Positions 32,235-40,562 of a stretch of DNA of 43,236 bases are shown piece after piece. The stretch is from positions 1 through 43,236 of the forward strand of contig JACNIU010000486.1 of assembly GCA_014382905.1 (NCBI GenBank). Direction: 5' to 3'. The position numbers and the translations under genes are program-made. Position 1 is the first letter of the stretch, and every line of letters starts with the position of its first letter. Under the pieces are notes generated by a model that ran no database searches, was not told the origin of the DNA, and saw only the letters and a program-made list of their open reading frames with translations. The stretch comes from Desulfobacterales bacterium (lineage in GTDB: Bacteria; Desulfobacterota; DSM-4660; Desulfatiglandales; Desulfatiglandaceae).

Positions 32235-34715
32235 ATGTCTGGAGGCAATTCGAAGAAGTTTATCCTTTGGTTTAGTGAGATCGGCATAGAAGATGTTCCC
32301 TTGGTCGGTGGCAAGAATGCATCGCTTGGAGAAATGTACCAGAACCTTCACAGCAAGGGGATCAAGGTGCCCAACGGCTTTGCCATTAGTGCCTATGCCT
32401 ATCGCTATTTCTTAAAGTACGCCGGGATTGAAGATGAAATCAAGAAAGTCTTCAAAGGCCTTGACACACATGATCTCCAAGATCTCATGAGAAGGGGGAG
32501 ACAGGCCCGGGACATCATTGTACATGCGGAGTTCCCCCCGGACCTGACCCAGGCCATTTACGGGGCCTACGATAAATTAGCTGAAGAGTTCGATCAGCAA
32601 GGATTAGATAACTTAGATGTGGCGATCCGGTCATCGGCTACTGCGGAAGACCTCCCTGATGCCTCATTTGCCGGTCAGCAGGATACCTTTCTGAATATCC
32701 GGGGTAGGCGGAGCGTCCTGGACGCCTGCAGGAAATGTTTTGCCAGCCTGTTTACCAACCGGGCCATTTCTTATCGCCATGACAAGGGGTTTGGCCAGTT
32801 TGAGGTTTCGCTTTCTATCGCGGTCCAAAAAATGGTTCGAAGCGATTCTGCCTATTCCGGGGTCATATTCTCCATCGATACGGAGACCGGTTTCAAAGAT
32901 GTGGTTTTCATTACCGCTGCATACGGTTTAGGGGAAAACGTGGTTCAAGGGGCGGTAAACCCTGATGAATTCTATGTCTTTAAGCCTACGCTGAAGATGG
33001 GAAAACCGGCGATTATCAGCCGGAAGGTGGGGGATCGGGATATCAAGATGATCTATTCCATGGATGATGACGCCACGGTCAGAAATGTTCCAACGACCCT
33101 GGCTGAGAGGCACCGTTACGTGCTGGAGGAAGATGAAATCGTCAAACTGGCGCAGTGGGCCTGCACGATTGAGGAACACTACAGTGAAGAAGCTGGATAT
33201 TTCAAACCGATGGATATTGAATGGGCGAAAGATGGAGATGGTGTCAATGTAGGCAGTGGGGAGCTCTTTATCGTTCAGGCAAGGCCTGAGACCATCCATT
33301 CGCAAAAAGACACGTCCACTTATGAAAGCTACCAGATGATAGAGAAAGGAGAGGTCCTGGTCACCGGGACCGCCGTTGGGACCAAAGTAGGGCAGGGGGT
33401 GGCGAATGTCATTCAGGCAACGGTGGAGATGCATAAGTTCAAAGAGGGCCAGGTACTGGTCACAAGTATGACCGACCCTGACTGGGAACCGGTCATGAAA
33501 ATCGCTTCGGCCATTGTTACCAATAAGGGCGGACGTACATGTCATGCTGCAATTGTATCCCGGGAGTTGGGCATCCCCTGTGTTATCGGAACCGGTAACG
33601 GTGATGAAATCATCAAGGCCGGTCAGGAAGTGACGGTCTCCTGCTGCGAGGGCGAGACCGGTCATGTTTACAAAGGGCTGATAGAGTTCAAGGTGGAGTC
33701 GTATAACTTCAAGGAACTCCCCGAAACCCGTACCCAAATCATGATGAATGTGGGGATGCCCGAAAAGGCGTTTTCCCAGGGGATGATTCCCAGTGACGGT
33801 GTGGGTCTGGCACGAGAGGAGTTTATTATTAATGCCCACATCGGGATACATCCGCTTGCCCTGCTTAATTATGACCAATTAAAGGAGAAGGCGAAGACCG
33901 ATCAGAGGATAGCGGGGGTCGTGTACAAGATTGACCAGATAACGGCTGTCTACGATGACAAGAGGCAGTTTTTCATTGAGAAACTGGCAGAGGGGATCAG
34001 TCGAATCGCTGCGGCGTTTTATCCCAATGATGTCATTGTGCGGCTGTCTGACTTCAAGACCAACGAATATGAAAACCTCCTTGGCGGATTTATGTATGAG
34101 CCTACCGAGAGTAACCCGATGATCGGCTGGAGAGGGGCTTCCCGTTACTACGACGAGAAATTTATGCCCGCTTTCGAGCTTGAGTGTCTTGCCCTCCGCA
34201 AGGCCCGAATCGAGGTGGGGCTCACCAATATAAAGGTCATGGTGCCTTTTTGCAGGACCCCTGAAGAGGGGAAAAAGGTCATCGAGCTTATGAAGAAATT
34301 CGGTCTGGTCCAGGGGGAAGATGGGCTTGAGGTATATGTCATGTGCGAAATTCCCAGCAACGTGATCTGTGCAGATCAATTTGCGGATATATTCGACGGT
34401 TTTTCAATCGGTTCCAATGACCTGACCCAGTTAGCCCTCGGTCTCGACCGGGATTCTTCCTTAGTCGCCCATCTATATGATGAGAGAAACGATGCGGTAA
34501 AACGCCTGGTGGCACAGGTCATCGAGGTCGCCAAAAAGAAGGGAAAGAAGATCGGGATCTGCGGACAGGCCCCAAGCGATTTTCCCGATTTTGCGGATTT
34601 TTTGGTTGAATGTGGCATTGATTCCATGAGCCTTATACCGGATACCGTGATCAAGACCCGCCTGGCAGTTGCGAAAAAGGAAAAGGAATTGGGTATCAGT
34701 CCGGAGAAAAAATAA
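32235..34715 (+). CDS. ppsA: Phosphoenolpyruvate synthase
   Basis: The 826-residue product starts at ATG 32235 behind AGAGGAGGCATCAG. It has the ATP-grasp pyrophosphate-binding part (VPLVGGKNASLGEMYQNL; VAIRSSATAEDLPDASFAGQ), the swinging phosphohistidine domain with GGRTCHAAIVSRELGIP (His437) and the C-terminal PEP-binding barrel (FSIGSNDLTQLALGLDRDS; ICGQAPSDFPDFADFLVECG). It converts pyruvate and ATP to phosphoenolpyruvate, AMP and phosphate, the entry to gluconeogenesis during growth on C2/C3 acids. The ketosynthase gene follows after three bases. Confidence 0.95.
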   Translation: MSGGNSKKFILWFSEIGIEDVPLVGGKNASLGEMYQNLHSKGIKVPNGFAISAYAYRYFLKYAGIEDEIKKVFKGLDTHDLQDLMRRGRQARDIIVHAEFPPDLTQAIYGAYDKLAEEFDQQGLDNLDVAIRSSATAEDLPDASFAGQQDTFLNIRGRRSVLDACRKCFASLFTNRAISYRHDKGFGQFEVSLSIAVQKMVRSDSAYSGVIFSIDTETGFKDVVFITAAYGLGENVVQGAVNPDEFYVFKPTLKMGKPAIISRKVGDRDIKMIYSMDDDATVRNVPTTLAERHRYVLEEDEIVKLAQWACTIEEHYSEEAGYFKPMDIEWAKDGDGVNVGSGELFIVQARPETIHSQKDTSTYESYQMIEKGEVLVTGTAVGTKVGQGVANVIQATVEMHKFKEGQVLVTSMTDPDWEPVMKIASAIVTNKGGRTCHAAIVSRELGIPCVIGTGNGDEIIKAGQEVTVSCCEGETGHVYKGLIEFKVESYNFKELPETRTQIMMNVGMPEKAFSQGMIPSDGVGLAREEFIINAHIGIHPLALLNYDQLKEKAKTDQRIAGVVYKIDQITAVYDDKRQFFIEKLAEGISRIAAAFYPNDVIVRLSDFKTNEYENLLGGFMYEPTESNPMIGWRGASRYYDEKFMPAFELECLALRKARIEVGLTNIKVMVPFCRTPEEGKKVIELMKKFGLVQGEDGLEVYVMCEIPSNVICADQFADIFDGFSIGSNDLTQLALGLDRDSSLVAHLYDERNDAVKRLVAQVIEVAKKKGKKIGICGQAPSDFPDFADFLVECGIDSMSLIPDTVIKTRLAVAKKEKELGISPEKK

Positions 34716-34718
34716 GAA

Positions 34719-35711
34719 ATGGAGAGAATAAGAATCTTGGGGACAGGTTCTTATGTGCCGCCGAAGGTCCTGTCCAATGCTGACCTGCAGAAAATGGGTC
34801 TGGATACCACCGACGACTGGATTGTCCAGCGAACTGGCGTGAGGGAGAGGAGGATTGCAGCCCCGGAAGTAACCACCTCTGATCTTGGCTATGAAGCAGC
34901 ACTGAAGGCCTTTGATATGGCCGGCCTAACCGCTAAGGACCTCGACCTCATTATCGTGGCCACTATTACGCCCGACACCTGCTGCCCGGCTGCAGCCAAC
35001 TGGCTTCAGGCCAAATTGGATGCGCCGCAGGCCGTCACATTCGACATTGCTGCCGCCTGCTCCGGTTTTATTTTCGCGCTTAACGTGGCAGAACAGTATC
35101 TGAAGACCGGTGCTGCCAAATGCGTCCTGGTGGTGGCAGCGGAAGTCATGACCCGAACTCTCGACTGGACCGATCGAAACTCCTGCATTCTGTGGGGGGA
35201 CGGCGCGGGTGCTGCTGTTTTGTCATTGGGTAATGGCGGGCCCGAGATCTTGTCCACCCATCTGCATACGGACGGGGTGAACGGCCAGGACCTCCTGATG
35301 CCGGGAGGCGGGTCCAAGACGACCCCCATCTCTCACGAGAGTGTCGACAAGAAGCTTCACGTCCTGAAGTTGATTGAAGCCAATGCAAGTTTCAGGGTGG
35401 CGGTAAGGCATTTTGTCAATTCCATCAAGGAGTCTGCCAAACATAACAACGTGGCGGTAGAGGACATCAACTGGTTTATTCCACATCAGGCAAACCTGCG
35501 CATGTTCCAATCGATCGCTAAAACCCTGAATCTCCCGATGGATAGATTTTACGTGACGCTTGACAGATACGGCAATATTTCGTCTGCCTCCTGCGCCATT
35601 GCCCTGGATGAGGCTGTCAGGGATGGAAGCATTCAGAAAAACGACTTGATTTGCCTTCCGGTCTTTGGTGGGGGGTTGACCTGGGGGAGTGCACTGATAC
35701 GCTGGCACTGA
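34719..35711 (+). CDS. fabH: 3-oxoacyl-ACP synthase III (FabH type)
   Basis: The 330-residue thiolase-fold protein has the catalytic triad Cys114 (AAACSGF), His256 (IPHQAN) and Asn286 (RYGNISSAS). The RTGVRERRIAA and GDGAGAAVLS segments are typical of FabH. It condenses acetyl- or other acyl-CoA with malonyl-ACP to start fatty acid synthesis. It is not beside plsX, fabD or acpP, but between ppsA and a hydrolase, so it may be a second ketosynthase III for a special acyl product. GGAG within the end of ppsA probably serves as its ribosome site. Confidence 0.92.
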   Translation: MERIRILGTGSYVPPKVLSNADLQKMGLDTTDDWIVQRTGVRERRIAAPEVTTSDLGYEAALKAFDMAGLTAKDLDLIIVATITPDTCCPAAANWLQAKLDAPQAVTFDIAAACSGFIFALNVAEQYLKTGAAKCVLVVAAEVMTRTLDWTDRNSCILWGDGAGAAVLSLGNGGPEILSTHLHTDGVNGQDLLMPGGGSKTTPISHESVDKKLHVLKLIEANASFRVAVRHFVNSIKESAKHNNVAVEDINWFIPHQANLRMFQSIAKTLNLPMDRFYVTLDRYGNISSASCAIALDEAVRDGSIQKNDLICLPVFGGGLTWGSALIRWH

Positions 35712-35746
35712 CGCGATTCTCAATACCCCAAGAAGGAGTATGAGGA

Positions 35747-36523
35747 ATGATGATGCAAACACTGAGGGATCGGGGCATTGGGTTTAAAGCGGGTTCAGAT
35801 TCTGTTTTGGAGGATCGACCCATCCTGGTTATGATTCACGGGGCAGGGGGGGATTCCCAGGTATGGCAGAATCAGACCCACCTCCTGAAAGGATCTCTCA
35901 ATACCTTGGCCGTAGACCTGCCAGGTCACGGGGCGAGTGTAGATGGGGCCAAATCGGACTTGGATGAGTATGCAAAATGGTTGATTGAAAGTCTCGAAGC
36001 CATTTTTTATGAGCCAATATTCTTGATGGGCCATTCCATGGGCGGGGCCATTGTCCAGAAGGCAGCCCTGTTGGCCCCCCATTTGATGAAAGGAATCATC
36101 CTGGTCGGCACAGGTCCCCGGCTTCAGGTGGCCCCCATGTTCTTAGAAGGGCTGCAGCAAGATTTTGAAAGTATGGTTGACAATATCATAGGGTTTGCTT
36201 ACGCGTCCGGCACAGATGCCCTGCTCATAAAAGAGGGCGCGAATTTGATGAAAAAAGCCGGACAGGACATGGTCTATGGCGATTTTTCAGCGTGCAACCG
36301 GTTTGACGTACGAAGCGAGGTGGGGAAGATCAGTCTCCCCTGTCTCATCATTTGCGGCGATGAGGATAAATTGACACCGCCCGCCCTTTCCAAAAAACTG
36401 AATGAATCTATCAAGGGAAGCAGGATGGAAATATTGCCTGATGCAGGCCACATGGTCATGATTGAAAACTACAAGGCCTTTAATGACTGCGTGCTCGGCT
36501 TTATCCTGAAAACCGGCGCATGA
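35747..36523 (+). CDS. Alpha/beta hydrolase
   Basis: The 258-residue product starts at the first of three ATGs at 35747, behind AAGGAGTATGAGGA. The nucleophile elbow is MGHSMGG (Ser97), the acid is in CGDEDKLTP and the histidine in DAGHMVMIE. The oxyanion turn is MIHGAGGDSQVW. Such enzymes split esters or thioesters; its place right after the FabH-type gene hints at action on an acyl product, which is only inference. It closes the ppsA-fabH-hydrolase run. Confidence 0.88.
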   Translation: MMMQTLRDRGIGFKAGSDSVLEDRPILVMIHGAGGDSQVWQNQTHLLKGSLNTLAVDLPGHGASVDGAKSDLDEYAKWLIESLEAIFYEPIFLMGHSMGGAIVQKAALLAPHLMKGIILVGTGPRLQVAPMFLEGLQQDFESMVDNIIGFAYASGTDALLIKEGANLMKKAGQDMVYGDFSACNRFDVRSEVGKISLPCLIICGDEDKLTPPALSKKLNESIKGSRMEILPDAGHMVMIENYKAFNDCVLGFILKTGA

Positions 36524-36610
36524 TTTCCTTTCGTTTTTGACAAAGCGTGATCTTCGAGTCATCTCTGACCGCCCTACTTCTGCCTGGCCATGAAACCGCT
36601 TGGCAACTCG

Positions 36611-37525
36611 TCATACGTACAGCTTATTAAATTTCTTTTCATCTCTCCTGCTATCAAGATCCAATGAAGTGCCTGCTCCGCTTAAGCCAACAAACTTTAA
36701 CCTTAAACCTTCATAGTCGGAAAGCATCTTTTCAAGCTCTGACATTTTTAGACCTTGCCTATATCGTCTGATCACCTTTTTCCCAAATATTGTCTTTAAT
36801 GTATCCCTTGAACTCTTCCTGTATAGTTTTCTAATATTGTATGCTTCATCGATCCTTTCTGCCGGGATATTCTCTAAATTCGCAAAAGCCATGCTTGTTA
36901 TTCTGAACCCAACTTTTCCGTCTTCTCGAACCTCTTCTTCGTCGATGTAATCATTGGGAAATATATTATCTGGCACCATTTTAAAAAACGGTCGGGGGAA
37001 TAACCTATAATATCTCTTTAACAAGGATTCTTTCACGATTGGATATATCCAATCATATTCACTATATAATTCTCGACATATTCCTATGAATTCGGACACA
37101 TCCTCTTCTCTTGTCGTAGGTGAATCCGAAGTAACAAATAGGACATATTTTTCTCCGGCATGGTTATACCCTTCTTTTACATTATGCCCAAAACTCTCTT
37201 TTTGCTCGATGAGTGTAATATTACTGTCCCCTGATAATAAGTCAGGATCAATTTTTTCCCTCATCTCCTTTTCAGGACCAACAACTATTATTCTGTCTAT
37301 CTCTTTTGTATTTCTGAGTGTATTTAATATATATTCTACCATGGGCTTTGGCTTGCCACCTACACCTCTCACGTCCTTTATCTCTTTTAACGATTTATAT
37401 CCTCTCCTGAAGTACCATTCTTTATAGGAGAATAGATCCTCCAACTGGTGCCAAAACTCTTTAAAAGAGAACTTTTTGGTGCCCCCTGCTAAAACTACTG
37501 CAACTATCTTTTCAAAAGTCATCAT
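36611..37525 (-). CDS. Nucleotidyltransferase family protein (MobA/GlmU-like fold)
   Basis: The 304-residue protein begins VAVVLAGGTKK, the nucleotide-binding start of NTP-transferases, with KPKPMVEYILNTLRN holding the lysine region and VLFVTSDSPTTREEDV the metal-binding aspartate. It is longer than MobA and lacks the LxGGxSxRMGxxK loop, so a sugar- or alcohol-phosphate nucleotidyltransferase role is as likely. The gene is clearly more AT-rich than those around it and stands alone, which suggests recent transfer. Confidence 0.7.
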   Translation of the reverse strand: MMTFEKIVAVVLAGGTKKFSFKEFWHQLEDLFSYKEWYFRRGYKSLKEIKDVRGVGGKPKPMVEYILNTLRNTKEIDRIIVVGPEKEMREKIDPDLLSGDSNITLIEQKESFGHNVKEGYNHAGEKYVLFVTSDSPTTREEDVSEFIGICRELYSEYDWIYPIVKESLLKRYYRLFPRPFFKMVPDNIFPNDYIDEEEVREDGKVGFRITSMAFANLENIPAERIDEAYNIRKLYRKSSRDTLKTIFGKKVIRRYRQGLKMSELEKMLSDYEGLRLKFVGLSGAGTSLDLDSRRDEKKFNKLYV

Positions 37526-37745
37526 TTAGGAAAACCTACACCCTTATCTAAAATTTAATATCAGCTCAATAAATATAGGAAAATGAGCCGCGGGCTCTTT
37601 CACTGGTTTCGGGGTTTGCTGACACCTGACACCTGGTTTTCAATATTATGAGCCGAATTACCGCAAGCTATTGAGAAGATATCATGAAAATAACTAAGAT
37701 GATTCTTGTTGCGCTGATCAGGTTGGGGATGGTCATGACAGTGGG
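37526..37745 (+). other. Intergenic stretch with a 21-codon open frame
   Basis: No gene of normal size is visible. A frame at 37684-37749 encodes MKITKMILVALIRLGMVMTV and stops over the end of the next gene; it could be the stump of a membrane protein or chance. The stretch includes ACACCTGACACCTGG, a short direct repeat. Confidence 0.3.
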
Positions 37746-38939
37746 TTAATCAAGGTTAAAAACGATCGCTTTTTCGTCGGTTTGCTCCAGGCGTAGTGGA
37801 AATGGAAGTTTTTGATGGTTCAGAACCCGGTTAATAAACTTTTTTCCGTCACCCTGGAATTCAACAGAAGCAGATATGGAATTACCCTTGATCTTAGATG
37901 GGACCACTGATTTTATCCCGATTACCTCCTCCCTGAGAAAATCGCTGAAGCGCCAGAACTGTTTTGGCCTGCTCATGCCTGCCAATGTGACTTCTAACTG
38001 ATAGATTTTTTCATACTCGCTGGTAACAGCCCGGATAATGCACGGGCACAACGTGGCGGCCAGCCGGTTCACAATCCCCTGGAGAACTCCGATAATTTGC
38101 TCCGTGTCTGTCAGTTCCTCCTCAATCCAGTCAGAAGTTGATCCCTGACAAATCTGGATCCCCTGGGACACGTCCAGGACATTCATAGTTAACGACATTT
38201 CCCTTTTTTCGCTGATCTTGCTCTGACCGAAAATCACGACATCGGCCGAGAAGAGCCGACCCCATTTCAGAATATCTTCATTTTGAAGGTCAGGAGATGT
38301 CAAATCGTTAAATTGTTTGGCATCAGGGGGACTCAACGCCCGGTTAATAGCCCTGAATCCCCTCTCCTGGAAGACTTTATGGAGCGCAAGCTCCACTGCG
38401 CTCAGACTCTGGAGCCCTTCCGCATCTTTCCACCAATACCGTACATTGTCTCCTTCAGCTTCAGAAACCAGGAAGAGTACTTTGACGAGAGGAACCTCAG
38501 TAAGCAGCGCCCCTGCCGATCTGAGCTTTTCCCTTATGATGCCTTCATTGACCCTGAGTCTAACGAGGACCTTGTATTTTTCATCGGCCTGATGTTCCGC
38601 CAAGATATGAAAGTTTTCAATTTCTTCCTTAGCGCCTGGTATGATTTCTTCGGTTATCCTCTCAAAACTATTTACGACACCCTGGCTTCCAAGGAGATTT
38701 ACAATATAATCTTCCACGCCTTTCATCAAGGCCTGGGCGATAGCCTTTTCTTTTGCGACAGCTGAGTTTCCCTTGAGAATGGGGCTGATGCCTATGGCCA
38801 GCAGCTCAGTTTTCTTCTGGTTCTCACCTGTTTCGGCCTGTGAAAGGGAGAGACCGAAAATGAGAAAACATGCAAGAAAAATAATAAGGATAGCTTTTCT
38901 GTTCTGCCCCACGAAAAACCTACAATTTTGGTGCCTCAA
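37746..38939 (-). CDS. Exported hypothetical protein with a FlgT-like N-terminal domain
   Basis: The first possible start is a TTG at 38939 overlapping the stop of the TPR lipoprotein gene; a GTG nine codons inside is the alternative. A signal peptide (ILIIFLACFLIFGLSLSQAE) is followed by GISPILKGNSAVAKEKAIAQ and ALMKGVEDYIVNLLG, the helix-rich opening of FlgT-like or LPP20-like outer-membrane associated proteins. The middle includes ADVVIFGQSKISEKREM, reminiscent of LpoB/CsgG-type folds. It is coupled to the TPR lipoprotein, so both probably act in the cell envelope. The exact function is unknown. Confidence 0.65.
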   Translation of the reverse strand: MRHQNCRFFVGQNRKAILIIFLACFLIFGLSLSQAETGENQKKTELLAIGISPILKGNSAVAKEKAIAQALMKGVEDYIVNLLGSQGVVNSFERITEEIIPGAKEEIENFHILAEHQADEKYKVLVRLRVNEGIIREKLRSAGALLTEVPLVKVLFLVSEAEGDNVRYWWKDAEGLQSLSAVELALHKVFQERGFRAINRALSPPDAKQFNDLTSPDLQNEDILKWGRLFSADVVIFGQSKISEKREMSLTMNVLDVSQGIQICQGSTSDWIEEELTDTEQIIGVLQGIVNRLAATLCPCIIRAVTSEYEKIYQLEVTLAGMSRPKQFWRFSDFLREEVIGIKSVVPSKIKGNSISASVEFQGDGKKFINRVLNHQKLPFPLRLEQTDEKAIVFNLD

Positions 38940-39535
38940 GAGTTATGCCCGGATTTCTGAAGGGACTTCAGCTCTTTCTCAGATTCCATGACGAGTCCTT
39001 TATTGATCGTTAGGACCTTTTTAAATGCCTTCTCTGCTTCGGATTGCCTGTTCGCTTTCTTATATGCAACGCCCATATAGTAATATGCTTCGGGGAGGTC
39101 TCCTTTGTACTGTAGGGCGTCGGCAAACCTCTCTTTTACTTTGACTAACCAGTTTTTCCCTTCCTCCATTGTATAAATTTGCATAAACCCGACGTAAGCC
39201 AACGCCTTATCCTTTTCTGTTTTGGCATGATCTCTGGCGCTGCGCATTGATTCTAAAGCATGTTCAAATTTTCTTTCTTTGCCGTAGGTCAGTCCCAGAC
39301 CCCGATATGCCCCAGGGTAGCCAGGATTAAGTTGCAAGGCCAGCTCGAACTCTCTCTTGGCATCGTAGAAATAGTTTTTCTCGAGTAGTTTTAGACCGCT
39401 GGAGACATGGTGTTCCGGGGTGTCCAGTACGCTTTCAGGCTCCCTCGGCTTAGGCGAACAGCCTGCAAAAAAGAAAGGGGCCAGGAGAAAAACCATAAAC
39501 ATGGTGTAAGAAAGCTTGAATTTAATGAATTGCAT
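38936..39535 (-). CDS. TPR-repeat lipoprotein
   Basis: The 199-residue product starts at ATG 39535 with GGAGG seven bases upstream. The signal peptide ends in the lipobox FAGC. The mature part has about three to four TPR units, for example YFYDAKREFELALQLNPGYP, AYRGLGLTYGKERKFEHALE and AYYYMGVAYKKANRQSEAEK. It should be tethered in the envelope and bind partner proteins. Its stop overlaps the start of the FlgT-like gene, and it follows miaA after about 80 bases on the same strand. Confidence 0.88.
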   Translation of the reverse strand: MQFIKFKLSYTMFMVFLLAPFFFAGCSPKPREPESVLDTPEHHVSSGLKLLEKNYFYDAKREFELALQLNPGYPGAYRGLGLTYGKERKFEHALESMRSARDHAKTEKDKALAYVGFMQIYTMEEGKNWLVKVKERFADALQYKGDLPEAYYYMGVAYKKANRQSEAEKAFKKVLTINKGLVMESEKELKSLQKSGHNS

Positions 39536-39617
39536 CAGAGTTCCTCCAGATCAAAGGCCGTCCCAAAACCCAGGGAGTAATATTAACATATGGACCGGAT
39601 AGCGAAATGCCAATAGG

Positions 39618-40553
39618 TCAAGTTCCCTTAGCCAGAAACAGGCTAATTCTATTTAATACCATATTGATATTATCGGGGTCAACCCACAGAACATCAGGTT
39701 CCGCTCTGAACCAGGTGAGCTGTCTCTTGGCATATTTGCGAGTATCCCTTTTAAGGCTGCCTATGGTTTCTTCAAGGGAGCACTCTCCCTGTAAATACCT
39801 GACCATATGTCTGTAGCCGATCGCCTTCATTGGCTTGAGATTAGCTGAGTACCCTTTGTTCATTAGATTTCGGGTCTCTTCCATGAGGCCTTTCTCGGCC
39901 ATCATCACGCTTCGCCGGTCGATCCTACGATAAAGCTCCTCTCTGTCCACGTTCAGGCAGATCTTCAAGGCGTTTAATGACCTCTCACTGAAACCATGCC
40001 TTTTCATCAGGTCCGATGAACGGTGTTTTGAAATGCGTATAATTTCGAGAGCCCTTATAAGCCTCACCCTATCATTAGGATGGATCCCCTCTGCGCACTC
40101 AGGATCAAGGCGCTTCAATTCTTCATGGAGTTTTACTGTTCCATGGATGTCACATTCCATGTTTAATTTCTCCCTCAGTTCGGGATCTGAGGGTGGGGAT
40201 TTCATAAGCCCTCCAAGCAGGCCTCTGATATAAAGCCCGGTACCGCCAACGACAAGGCAGACCTTCCCTCTTGAACAGATGTCGTTTACAATGGGAAGCG
40301 CCATACGGCGATAGATTGCAGCATTGAAAACCTCATCGGGATTGACGATGTTTAAGAGATAGTGGGGAATTCCCTTTTGTTCTTCACGCGTCGGCTTGGC
40401 CGTGCCGATATCCATCCCCCGATACACCTGCATGGAGTCGGCATTAACAATTTCCCCTGATAGAGAGAGGGCCAAATCCACTGCGAAGGCGGTTTTTCCG
40501 CTGGCTGTCGGGCCTGCAATGACAATTATCTTTGGCCTTCGATCCTGCGACAT
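39618..40553 (-). CDS. miaA: tRNA dimethylallyltransferase MiaA
   Basis: The 311-residue enzyme has the P-loop GPTASGKTAFAVDLA (13-27), NADSMQVYRGMDIGTAKPT and the family signatures LVVGGTGLYIRGLL and TRKYAKRQLTWFR. It attaches a dimethylallyl group to A37 of tRNAs reading UNN codons. It begins nine bases after mutL stops, so the two share a transcript, as in many bacteria. Confidence 0.95.
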   Translation of the reverse strand: MSQDRRPKIIVIAGPTASGKTAFAVDLALSLSGEIVNADSMQVYRGMDIGTAKPTREEQKGIPHYLLNIVNPDEVFNAAIYRRMALPIVNDICSRGKVCLVVGGTGLYIRGLLGGLMKSPPSDPELREKLNMECDIHGTVKLHEELKRLDPECAEGIHPNDRVRLIRALEIIRISKHRSSDLMKRHGFSERSLNALKICLNVDREELYRRIDRRSVMMAEKGLMEETRNLMNKGYSANLKPMKAIGYRHMVRYLQGECSLEETIGSLKRDTRKYAKRQLTWFRAEPDVLWVDPDNINMVLNRISLFLAKGT

Positions 40554-40562
40554 CGATATCCG

